Assembly: GCA_007131625.1 (NCBI GenBank)
Contig: SLQC01000385.1
Coordinates: 1 to 22,548 of the forward strand
Source: Balneolales bacterium
Lineage (GTDB): Bacteria; Bacteroidota; Rhodothermia; Balneolales; Natronogracilivirgulaceae
Length of the DNA: 22,548 nt
Direction: 5' to 3'
Below are positions 7,143 through 14,756 of this stretch, one piece after another. The position numbers and the translations under genes are program-made. The notes beneath the pieces are model-generated. The model was not told the DNA's origin and searched no databases. It saw only the letters and a list, made by a program, of their open reading frames with translations. Position 1 is the stretch's first letter, and each line of letters starts with the position of its first letter.

Positions 7143-7819
7143 ACACCAGGTATTGTCTGGTGCTGGGTTCAAAACCCGGCGCCCCGCTCCCTGACATCCG
7201 GCCGGAACACATCATTACGGCCAACGGTGCCGCTGAGCTGGCCCACCGGTATAAAGACCACAAGTCCGGATTCACCGCCGTGGTATCCTCCCTGCAGTAC
7301 AAGAACAGTACGGTCCACAGCAAGATTATTGCCTCTCGTCCCGACCAGATCGTAATCAGAGGGCACAAACAACCCAGACAGATGGAACCGGTCAACCATA
7401 TTTCTGTTACCTATATGGACGGACAGAGGCAGTTCCGCCTGGATCGCAGCTATTTCGGGATATTTGCCCTCAGGGCGTTCCTACTGCGACCGGGGCTAAG
7501 CAAGGCAAAGTCAATCGTCCGTCATCTGCAGGGCCGTGACTATATTTTCGGCAGTTCCACCGGGTTGTGGTCCGTGCTCTATGCCCTGGACCGATTCCCG
7601 GATCTCCGGGTCGTTGTTACCGGTGTTGGACTTCAAGGTGGTGGGCACTTCTATGGAAAGGACGAATTTCGAAGTGAAGACGGCATTAAGGATTATCTTG
7701 TTGCCCGTCATCTCAATCGGGAAATGCGTTCTCGTTTGCTGACTACGGACGAAAACTTTTCAAAACGGACAGGAGCGGCATTGTGGGACGGTGAGATATT
7801 GTCGCAGACTTACACCTGA
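7139..7819 (+). CDS. Putative sialyltransferase-like (GT29/GT42/DUF115-type) protein
   Basis: The protein has 226 residues. The start YCLVLGSKPGAPLPDI followed by IITANGAAELA has the same layout as the N-terminal domain of the fusion at 4811 (strand, G-rich loop, then 'hhxxNxxxxh'). Later GSSTGLWSVLYALDRF and VVVTGVGLQGGGHFYG match the 'S.G..+L..AL......+.L.G.' pattern of GT42/DUF115 proteins. A cytoplasmic glycosyltransferase using the CMP-nonulosonate made next door is the best guess, but no catalytic residues can be assigned securely. The start codon overlaps the preceding stop (ATGA). It could equally be a non-catalytic DUF115-like protein. Confidence 0.5.
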   Translation: MNTRYCLVLGSKPGAPLPDIRPEHIITANGAAELAHRYKDHKSGFTAVVSSLQYKNSTVHSKIIASRPDQIVIRGHKQPRQMEPVNHISVTYMDGQRQFRLDRSYFGIFALRAFLLRPGLSKAKSIVRHLQGRDYIFGSSTGLWSVLYALDRFPDLRVVVTGVGLQGGGHFYGKDEFRSEDGIKDYLVARHLNREMRSRLLTTDENFSKRTGAALWDGEILSQTYT

Positions 7820-7890
7820 TACTTCAAAAAAAGAAACAGGAAGCAAGCCAATGCCGGTGCGTCGGCAAGTAATTACAAAATAATGAACTC

Positions 7891-8622
7891 ATGAATACAG
7901 ACAGACAGATGAATGTCGCCGTTATATTTGCAGGAGGGATCGGATCAAGAATGAATGCCAGGGAGCGACCCAAACAGTTCCTGGAGCTGCATGGCAAGGC
8001 CATCATCATCCACACCATAGAACTGTTTGACAACCATCCCGATATAGACAAAATCGTGGTCGTCTGTGTCAGGGACTGGATCGACTATCTGAAAGAACTG
8101 CTGGTGAAATTCAATATCAGGAAAGTGGTGGAAATTGTTCCCGGCGGGGAGACGGGACAGCTTTCCATCTTTAACGGACTGGAAGCCGCCGCACGACACT
8201 TACCTGACGATTCAGTAGTGCTGATCCATGACGGAGTACGTCCGCTCATCACTCCGCAGACCATCACGGACAACATCACGCTGGTCAAAAAGAACGGGAG
8301 TGCCATAACTACCGCGCCCACTGTTGAGACCTTTGTGGTTGTGGACGGGGAGATGTCCGTGACCTCCATACCGGAGAGAAACTCATCCAAACTGGCCAAA
8401 GCCCCGCAGAGTTTCATTCTTTCGGATATTTTGGGGGTGCATCGCCAGGCCAGGAAAGACGGGGTGCGCAACGCCATTGATTCCTGCACCCTGATGAATA
8501 TGTACAACAAAAAGCTGTCGCTGGTTGAAGGTCCCATTGAAAACATAAAGATCACAACCAAGACCGATTACTTCATCTACCGTGCCATTTTCGAGTCACG
8601 GGAAAACAGCCAGATCCTGTAA
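7891..8622 (+). CDS. IspD/TarI-family cytidylyltransferase, probably CDP-ribitol-type
   Basis: The protein has 243 residues. The IspD/TarI signature is clear: AVIFAGGIGSRM at 10-21 and RPKQFLELHGKAIIIHTIE at 26-44. VPGGETGQLSIFNGLEAA and VLIHDGVRPLIT follow, with a C-terminal IKITTKTDYFIY. The loop reads FAGGIGSR, closer to TarI (ribitol-5-phosphate cytidylyltransferase, 'LAGGxGxRM') than to IspD ('AAGxGxRM'). The location beside LicD and an SDR argues for CDP-polyol synthesis, not isoprenoid synthesis. The start at 7891 or the ATG at 7909 are both possible. The next gene follows the stop with no gap. Substrate specificity (ribitol, glycerol or another polyol phosphate) is inferred. Confidence 0.85.
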   Translation: MNTDRQMNVAVIFAGGIGSRMNARERPKQFLELHGKAIIIHTIELFDNHPDIDKIVVVCVRDWIDYLKELLVKFNIRKVVEIVPGGETGQLSIFNGLEAAARHLPDDSVVLIHDGVRPLITPQTITDNITLVKKNGSAITTAPTVETFVVVDGEMSVTSIPERNSSKLAKAPQSFILSDILGVHRQARKDGVRNAIDSCTLMNMYNKKLSLVEGPIENIKITTKTDYFIYRAIFESRENSQIL

Positions 8623-9711
8623 ATGACTGAAAAGCAATTAATTTGGGATGATCCGGTAATTCGCGAGGAACGGAACGAACTGTTCCGGCGCCGGCTTCCA
8701 TGGGAAGAACTGATAGACCGCCGCATACTTGTCACCGGCGCCACCGGCATGCTGGCCTCCTTCCTGGCCGGAATGCTCATCTACCTGAACAAAGAGCATG
8801 GATACGGCATGCGACTGGTACTACTGGCACGAAGCAGGGAGAAGCTGGTGAACCGTTTTGGCAATGAATCGGAAGAAGTCCGTTTTTTGGTGCAGGATGT
8901 TTGCGACCGGATCGTAACGGCCGGAGAACTGGATTTTATCATTCATGCCGCCGGCGCTGCCAATCCACAAAGCATCGTCAGCGATCCGGTGGGCATAGTC
9001 AGGGCAAACACCCTGGGGACGATGAATGTGCTGGAATTGGCGCGGAAGTCAGGTATGCCCGCTGTGCTGTTCACATCCACAAGGGAAGTATACGGAATGG
9101 TGGAGGGCCGGGAGCGGATCAGCGAAAATGACATGGGGATTACGGATCCGCTGGACAGCCGGTCCTGCTACCCGGAAAGCAAGCGACTGGCCGAAACCAT
9201 GCTTGCAAGCTATGCCCTGCAGTATGGCGTCCCATTCAATACGTTGCGAATAGCCCATGTGTACGGCCCGGGCATGCAGATACACAATGATAACAGGGTG
9301 ATGGCGGATTTCCTCAGAGATGCGGTTGAGAAGCGGGATATCACGCTGAACAGTGACGGGTCGGCCATACGATCATTTTGTTACATCACGGATGCCGCCG
9401 ATGCGATATTCCGGGTGATGACCGGCGGGGCTAACGGCGAGGCCTACAACATCGCCAACGAAAACGAGCCGGTTTCTGTCCGCGAACTGGCTCACACTAT
9501 CCAGGATCTGGCCGGGAACGGGAAGCGGATTCTGATCAAAGGAGGCGCTGTACCCGGCGCCGGTTATGCACGTTACGAGCGTGTTGCCCTGGACACCTCG
9601 AAAATATCTGCACTGGGTTGGGAACCAGTGGTCTCCCTGCGTCAAGGTATAGCCCGTACGCTGCAACACCTGGAATACAGGGAGGCTGGAAAGAAAGGCC
9701 ATCAATCATAG
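8623..9711 (+). CDS. Extended short-chain dehydrogenase/epimerase (NAD(P)-dependent)
   Basis: The protein has 362 residues. The Rossmann loop VTGATGMLASFL sits at 37-48; the third glycine of TGxxGxxG is Ala here. Typical extended-SDR blocks follow: DFIIHAAGAANPQ, ANTLGTMNVLELAR, FTSTREVYG (catalytic Ser/Thr), YPESK at 183-187 (the YxxxK catalytic pair), and LRIAHVYGPGM. The family includes nucleotide-sugar epimerases, dehydratases and decarboxylases. Placed immediately after the TarI-like gene (stop and start abut), it may act on the same precursor, as SDR partners do in CDP-ribitol systems. It is an extended SDR, not the medium-chain TarJ, so a sugar-nucleotide role is equally possible. A ~30-residue N-terminal extension precedes the fold. 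Confidence 0.85.
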   Translation: MTEKQLIWDDPVIREERNELFRRRLPWEELIDRRILVTGATGMLASFLAGMLIYLNKEHGYGMRLVLLARSREKLVNRFGNESEEVRFLVQDVCDRIVTAGELDFIIHAAGAANPQSIVSDPVGIVRANTLGTMNVLELARKSGMPAVLFTSTREVYGMVEGRERISENDMGITDPLDSRSCYPESKRLAETMLASYALQYGVPFNTLRIAHVYGPGMQIHNDNRVMADFLRDAVEKRDITLNSDGSAIRSFCYITDAADAIFRVMTGGANGEAYNIANENEPVSVRELAHTIQDLAGNGKRILIKGGAVPGAGYARYERVALDTSKISALGWEPVVSLRQGIARTLQHLEYREAGKKGHQS

Positions 9712-9783
9712 TTGTCATATGAAACGGATCTGCCCGCAAGTCAACGGGTACCATTACAAACATACAGAATTGTCACAAAATAG

Positions 9784-10608
9784 ATGATCATGGAAAAATT
9801 GGAAGAAGGAGTATTCGCGAAAATAAACGGGAATTCAGAGTTGAGACAGGCCCAAATGCGTCTTCTGGAACTGCTTGTTGTCTTCGACCGGATTTGCAAA
9901 AAGCATGAAATTGCGTATTTCATCAGTGGGGGGACCTGCCTGGGAGCTGTTCGACATGGCGGTTTCATACCCTGGGACGATGACCTGGATGTGGATGTCA
10001 TGTACAGCGATTTGAAAAAGCTGATCCCGGTTCTTCAGAAAGAACTTCCATCGAAGTACTTTTTGCAGACACCCGCGACGGAAAAAGGTTACTACCATAT
10101 TTTCCCGCGAATCGTTGACGTCCATTCAAGGATGCACTACCCGCCCAGCTATATCGCCCGAAAACATCTGACGCACCATGGCCTTTTTCTGGATATCTTC
10201 CCGTTGCAACGGAACATCATGAGAGGTTTCAAAAGAGAATTCGACAAACGGTTTGTCACTCTGTTCCGGTTCAGCAGGGGGATTGGCGGCACTCCGCTAA
10301 AAAGAGGCATAGCCAGAGTGACCCTCCCCTTTGCCAACTTTTTTGTCAGGGGAATGAACGCAGTATCGTCGGCCAGAATTCTGAATGTGTTCAACAATGA
10401 TAAAATTTCACATATATACGGTACCAATATCGTCCCGAAAATCAAGATTGAGAACGTGTTCCCAACCAAACCCATCAGGTTTGAAAACCACTACTTCTGT
10501 GGCCCGGCCCGGACGCATGAGTATCTCAGCGATTTGTATGGAGATTACATGAAAATTCCCCCTCCTGAAAAACGGGTCACGCACTCGGAGAAAATCGAAC
10601 TGTTTTAG
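9784..10608 (+). CDS. licD: LicD-family polyol-phosphate/phosphocholine transferase
   Basis: The protein has 274 residues. The LicD core is intact: LRQAQMRLLELLVVFDRICKKHEI, then SGGTCLGAVRHGGFIPWDDD around 48-67 and LDVDVMY, with the aspartate cluster D65-D66-D67-x-D69 after W64. HHGLFLDIFPL follows later. LicD and its eukaryotic relatives fukutin and FKRP transfer phosphocholine or ribitol phosphate from a CDP donor to a sugar. The CDP-polyol enzymes upstream and the kinase downstream fit this. It is cytoplasmic. A damaged paralogue lies at 20909. ATGs at 9784 and 9790 are both possible starts. The call is strong; the transferred group is inferred. Confidence 0.92.
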   Translation: MIMEKLEEGVFAKINGNSELRQAQMRLLELLVVFDRICKKHEIAYFISGGTCLGAVRHGGFIPWDDDLDVDVMYSDLKKLIPVLQKELPSKYFLQTPATEKGYYHIFPRIVDVHSRMHYPPSYIARKHLTHHGLFLDIFPLQRNIMRGFKREFDKRFVTLFRFSRGIGGTPLKRGIARVTLPFANFFVRGMNAVSSARILNVFNNDKISHIYGTNIVPKIKIENVFPTKPIRFENHYFCGPARTHEYLSDLYGDYMKIPPPEKRVTHSEKIELF

Positions 10609-10629
10609 ATACCGTTAAACCCGTCAATT

Positions 10630-11709
10630 ATGTACACATTTGTAAAACATACCAGGCTGGTACGCTTTCTCAGAGAGAAGTTGTTCTCAAAACGCTTTCG
10701 CCGCTATTGTGAAGTGAGGCTGGGAATTGCCACGCGTGAATCCCGGAATCGTAGAAATAAACTTCTGGCCGGGACCGCTACCTGGAAAGATCTTCGGAAC
10801 TATACCAAATTTGCCAGATATGGCTTGCCGCATAATGACTATGAACGCATCATCATGAGCTATGATCCCGAAGTCTGTTTTGACGATGTAGTGGATGCAA
10901 GATTCATGGGTAAAGGCGAGGGTTTGTATTCCCTTAACAGTTACAGGCGTGTCATTTTAAAGATTGGTACCGACAGGGTGCACTGTTTTGAAAAAGTCTA
11001 CCTGAGGGACTCTGCAGACTACATTAAAATGGCATGGTTTTATGATGAGATCTATCCTCAGCTCCAGAATGTCCTGGAGATTCCTTCACGCATACTAACC
11101 AGGGGTGATTCCCTGGCTGTCGTCTATTTTCAATGGTTTGACGACCTTGCCACCCCGAACAGAAAAGATATTGTAGAAGCATACCTCCATGTTTCCGATT
11201 TGCTTGACAAGGTACACGTAAAAAAAGAGCATCAACGGGAAAAAGTGATCTCGGATTTCAGAATTAACACATTCTTCAGTACAAAGCCCAAAAAAGCCCG
11301 GGCCTGGCTAAAAAATAATGAAGGTGTACAGGCCATTGTTCAGCTTGACGATATTTGCAATAGAATTGCTTCGGAGAGCCCTGATCGAAGTGGTTTTGTG
11401 CATGGCGACCTGAACAAGGCAAACCTGACGAAAAAAGGGTTGATTGATTTTGACTACTGCGGTTTTCATCCCAAGGCATTCGAACATGCTGCATTTGTCA
11501 CAAGGTTCTTTAAACCGGAAAGTATGAACGGACTGTACAAGGTTTTTGAATCCATCAATGCAGACCCAGCCAATCACGATGAGAAGCTGAAGCTCCTCTT
11601 TTTCTGTTTTGTCTTTTACTTAAGAAAAAGAAGGAGACCAAACGACCGATTTCTTCATCTTTTATGGAAGGAGCTGAGTGAACACCATCTCATTGTTCAG
11701 AATGCATGA
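10630..11709 (+). CDS. APH/choline-kinase-like phosphotransferase
   Basis: The protein has 359 residues. The catalytic loop HGDLNKAN at 258-265 (H-x-D-x4-N) and the metal motif LIDFDYCG with D273 and D275 define the aminoglycoside-phosphotransferase/choline-kinase/Rio-like fold. An N-lobe strand VILKIG and 'HCFEKVYLRD' with a possible ATP-binding Lys precede it. In lic-type loci the LicA kinase phosphorylates choline for LicC and LicD. Here a kinase directly after LicD could phosphorylate the polyol or alcohol that the TarI-like enzyme then activates. The N-terminal ~100 residues are basic and unassigned. It could instead be a lipopolysaccharide-core sugar kinase of the same superfamily. Confidence 0.75.
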   Translation: MYTFVKHTRLVRFLREKLFSKRFRRYCEVRLGIATRESRNRRNKLLAGTATWKDLRNYTKFARYGLPHNDYERIIMSYDPEVCFDDVVDARFMGKGEGLYSLNSYRRVILKIGTDRVHCFEKVYLRDSADYIKMAWFYDEIYPQLQNVLEIPSRILTRGDSLAVVYFQWFDDLATPNRKDIVEAYLHVSDLLDKVHVKKEHQREKVISDFRINTFFSTKPKKARAWLKNNEGVQAIVQLDDICNRIASESPDRSGFVHGDLNKANLTKKGLIDFDYCGFHPKAFEHAAFVTRFFKPESMNGLYKVFESINADPANHDEKLKLLFFCFVFYLRKRRRPNDRFLHLLWKELSEHHLIVQNA

Positions 11710-11879
11710 ACGGTACATACCTCAGTACAACAGAATTCAACTAATCGCGGTCGGTCATGTCCACCGGAAAAATGGATTATACACTCGGTAAAAATAGATG
11801 TTTATTGATCCTGGCATCAAAAAACATAAACGATCCAATAAAAAAATAAATCAGATAACATATACCGATCATTAATTTT

Positions 11880-11887
11880 AGGAGAGG
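11880..11887 (+). promoter_or_regulatory. Strong ribosome binding site before the frameshifted ParB-like gene
   Basis: AGGAGAGG lies two bases before ATG 11890 (its GGAG ends five bases before). It sits at the end of an AT-rich 180-base gap (11710-11889) in which I see no gene. The gap could hold an internal promoter, but no convincing -35/-10 or -33/-7 pair was found. Confidence 0.45.
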
Positions 11888-11889
11888 AT

Positions 11890-12548
11890 ATGAAGTTCAT
11901 TGATATTGCCAGACAAGCGAGAAGGCTTGTCCGAAACCATACCCATGTTACAAGAGGCATCAAAAACAGGATTCTTTACGGTAAGGGTGCCCCCGCCTTT
12001 GCCCAGCTTTATTACGTAAACCCGAAAGATGTCAGGCTGGTGCTGAAAAAAAGGTCTTTTATCGAAAATATTCTCTATCAGGTATGATAATGGGAGGCGA
12101 CTGGGACCTGCAAACGTATCCTGTAAATGAACTGGAAAAGTATCATATATGCAGAAAACACTTCGTGGATGGTCTTTCATGGGAGGAAGCCGGTGCATAT
12201 GATAATATGGCACGGGCTTTTAAGAAGAAACCGGACCCCGATGGGTGCCGAACATGGGATGATGTCAGGATCAGGTTCGAAAAACTGGATGAACTCTTTG
12301 AGAGAGTTAAAAAGGATAGAAGACTTTTGACTAAAAAGGAGATCAACGGGAAAAAAGCAATGAGGGAAAAGGGGGGGATTTATATGCATTTCAACAGGAA
12401 TGGCCAACCCGTTTTTTCCCGTGGTGGTTCTCACAGATTTTCTATTGCCCTGATACTTGGATTTGAGATAATTCCAGTGCAGGTCGGGGTGATCCACAAG
12501 GATGGAATCGATCAATTCATTCAAAAATATGCATCGAACTCATTTTGA
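11890..12548 (+). pseudogene. ParB-like unknown protein, paralogue of the 6447 gene, interrupted by a frameshift
   Basis: The first 65-residue frame (11890-12087) aligns with the N-terminus of the 6447 product (YGKGAPAFAQLYYVNPKDV versus YGQDAPVYAERLWVDPEEV). The rest continues in another frame ending at 12548 (DGLSWEEAGA, GGIYMHF, QPVFSRGGSHRFSIALIL, IPVQVGVIH). Reading the second frame upstream from ATG 12084 gives VFYRKYSLSGMIMGGDWD, which matches the SSGMVI region of the paralogue. The break therefore falls at the run of seven A at 12046-12052. One missing A would restore one ORF of about 220 codons. A sequencing error, phase-variable slippage, ribosomal frameshifting or a true pseudogene are all possible. 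The strong Shine-Dalgarno sequence and intact downstream motifs suggest recent or reversible damage. Confidence 0.7.
12046..12052 (+). repeat. A7 homopolymer at the frameshift point
   Basis: Seven consecutive A residues mark where the coding frame of the ParB-like gene changes by -1. The change is equivalent to loss of one A. Confidence 0.7.
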
Positions 12549-12606
12549 AGGGAATAACTTATGATTTATTATAAGCCCTTTTGGATCATTCGAATACATT
12601 CAATTC

Positions 12607-13650
12607 ATGAATAAGTTCACTTTTGTAACCGTCGGTGGATCGGTATCTACCGGATCGACTCCGCTCATTGACCTGCTCCGTGAGTACAAAGAGCTGAAAG
12701 TTGTCGATGGCGAATTCCGGCCGGGAAAACATATGTTCCGGATGGCTGCCAATATCAGTAAAGGGATAAAAACAGATGCGGCAACCTTTACAGTTCTTAA
12801 AAGGAATACGATGAACTATGGGTACAATGTTCCACTTCTTGTCTCCATTTACTACAGGATCCTGATCCGTTTGCCTGGTCCTGTCCTAAACTTGTTGAAT
12901 AAACATGCCAAGGAAATGTCCCGCAAGTTGATGGCGAAAAGGGGATATGAGAAAAAAATGCCCGGCTACAAGAACGCAACCCGTATTCTTTTTGATCAGC
13001 TTGCGGATCTTGACGCCCGGCTGGATACAATGAGCCGCGAGCAGCGCATGGCAGAACTTGCCGGATGCCTTGAGCAGTTTTTGCATTCCGTTGCCGCTTC
13101 TGTCCGGCGCGATATCCCCGGGATACTCCCCGTTTTCGACCAGATGATCAACCCGAACAAACTGTTCAGTGAACCGGGTGAAATGACCATGGCCAAACTG
13201 CTTCCATCCACGGCGATAATCGTAGTGAGCAGGGATGTGAGGGATCAGTACTGTGATATGATCCGAAAGGGAAAAAAAGGATACCACCTGATGGACACGG
13301 CAGAAAGGGTCGATCGCTACATTCATGAGTACAGCAGGCGATATGACGAAATGCACCGGCTGCTTGAGGACCTGCCGGCTAACGTGCTGCATGTCCGTTT
13401 CGAGGATCTCATTTTTCACTACCGGCCCACGAAAAAAAAAGTCGAGGACTTCCTGGGTATACGGGAACACCGGCATCCCAAAAAATATTTTGATCCGAAG
13501 GTGGCGGCAGGTAGCACCGGTTTGTACCGCAAACACGAAAACCGCACGGAGATCCAAACGCTCGAGCAGTGCATGCACCGCTGGTTGTATCCTTTTAAAA
13601 ATGAGGAAGGGATGGGAAACCGGGTTGCGGCCGGGAGGACAAACGAATGA
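12607..13650 (+). CDS. Sulfotransferase-like protein (PAPS-dependent type)
   Basis: The protein has 347 residues. The N-terminal TFVTVGGSVSTGSTPLIDLL (5-24) occupies the place of the 5'-phosphosulfate-binding loop, usually RSGTT followed by a helix. IVVSRDVRDQYCDM with R209, D210, R212 and D213 matches the 3'-phosphate-binding strand and RDPRD motif of sulfotransferases, and NVLHVRFEDLIFHY matches the 'v.yEdL' block. It would sulfate a sugar hydroxyl in the cytoplasm using PAPS. The loop variant SVSTGSTPL is atypical, so a related P-loop function cannot be excluded. The last four bases (ATGA) overlap the next gene's start. A 5' fragment of a diverged copy, 81% identical over 105 compared bases by my count, is at 21539. 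Confidence 0.72.
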   Translation: MNKFTFVTVGGSVSTGSTPLIDLLREYKELKVVDGEFRPGKHMFRMAANISKGIKTDAATFTVLKRNTMNYGYNVPLLVSIYYRILIRLPGPVLNLLNKHAKEMSRKLMAKRGYEKKMPGYKNATRILFDQLADLDARLDTMSREQRMAELAGCLEQFLHSVAASVRRDIPGILPVFDQMINPNKLFSEPGEMTMAKLLPSTAIIVVSRDVRDQYCDMIRKGKKGYHLMDTAERVDRYIHEYSRRYDEMHRLLEDLPANVLHVRFEDLIFHYRPTKKKVEDFLGIREHRHPKKYFDPKVAAGSTGLYRKHENRTEIQTLEQCMHRWLYPFKNEEGMGNRVAAGRTNE

Positions 13651-14756
13651 AACTGCTGGTCCTATCGCCGTCTTTTTACCTGCCCGGGCAGGGTGTCCGG
13701 ATTGGCGGCGGGGAGATTTCCAACTATCTGCTCCTTCAGCAGCTGGCCCGAAAGGGACATCAGGTCTGCGTGGTGTCCCTTCACGGTGTCGCCGGCTATG
13801 GCAGCAATGTTGACGGTATCCGTGTTTTTAATATTGGTTCCCGAATGTCTGTACCTGTCGTTGCACGTGCGCTGGCCATGGCTCGATATTCGCGGGAAGC
13901 GCTCAAAATAGCGGCAGAGTATCAGCCTGATCTGGTACTTTCCATTACCTCGGCATCGGCGGTGGGACTCAAGATCAGGAATGACCTGAATATCCCGTTC
14001 GGGATCATGTTACGCGCCGGAAATGATCTGACAAAAACAAATGAAAATGGTTCCGCCCTGAAAAGAACAATTCTGAATACCCTGATGGGATCCCCTGACA
14101 ACCGTCTGCTCAACGAAGCTGATTTCCTCATTGTAAACAGCAAATACATGAAACGTGTTTTTGCCGAACATGCCGGTGACCAGAAGATTGATGTGGTCTA
14201 TCCGCCCGTGGATGAGGAACAGCGCCCTTTCAAGCCGCTAACGCGTGTGCGCCGGGTGGTTTCTGTCGGGGCTTCAGAACGCAAGGGATTTGCCATCATC
14301 AAGGCGGTGGCCTCTCTTATGCCTGAAATTCATTTTCATGTTGTAGGAGATCCTGGCCTGCAGCCCGGTGAGAGCCGCTCCGAGAGAAATTTGAAGATCA
14401 GCGGCTGGTTCGCAGATCGTCAGGACTATCTGGACCCGGCAGATCTTGTAGCCGTGCCCTCCGTATGGGACGAACCGTTCGGACGCATTGCCGTGGAGGC
14501 CCTGCGACACGGCCGGTGTGTGCTCATTTCCGGCTCCGGCGGCCTTCCCGAAGTGCTGGATTTCCGTGAGGAACTGATTGTAAGCCCCAACAAACCGGAA
14601 GAGTGGGTGAGAAAAATCAGACAAGTTGATGAAAATCCTGACTTTTATCAGAAAATCTGCGCTTCAACGGCAAAAATATCCAGAAAATTCATACTCAAAG
14701 AGCAGGCGGAACTGTTCGAAAAGATTCTTGAAAAACACGCCAGAGCCCATACATGA
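13647..14756 (+). CDS. Family 4 glycosyltransferase (GT-B)
   Basis: The protein has 369 residues. The N-terminal domain begins MKLLVLSPSFYLPGQGVRIG, and the G-G-G-E-I-S-N-Y-L motif that follows is the usual GT4 'GG.E..+..La..L...GH.V' arrangement. The C-terminal nucleotide-sugar site is VPSVWDEPFGRIAVEALRHG with E276 and E284 of the EX7E pair, followed by GGLPEVL. It is a cytoplasmic retaining glycosyltransferase adding one repeat-unit sugar; the donor is unknown. It overlaps the sulfotransferase-like gene upstream and the GT4 gene downstream by ATGA, so the three are translationally coupled and likely work on the same glycan. Confidence 0.92.
   Translation: MKLLVLSPSFYLPGQGVRIGGGEISNYLLLQQLARKGHQVCVVSLHGVAGYGSNVDGIRVFNIGSRMSVPVVARALAMARYSREALKIAAEYQPDLVLSITSASAVGLKIRNDLNIPFGIMLRAGNDLTKTNENGSALKRTILNTLMGSPDNRLLNEADFLIVNSKYMKRVFAEHAGDQKIDVVYPPVDEEQRPFKPLTRVRRVVSVGASERKGFAIIKAVASLMPEIHFHVVGDPGLQPGESRSERNLKISGWFADRQDYLDPADLVAVPSVWDEPFGRIAVEALRHGRCVLISGSGGLPEVLDFREELIVSPNKPEEWVRKIRQVDENPDFYQKICASTAKISRKFILKEQAELFEKILEKHARAHT

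Noticed and set aside
12886..13578. 230-residue minus-strand open frame opposite the sulfotransferase-like gene
   Set aside because: It is antisense to a frame whose third-position divergence from the 21539 copy proves the plus strand is coding.
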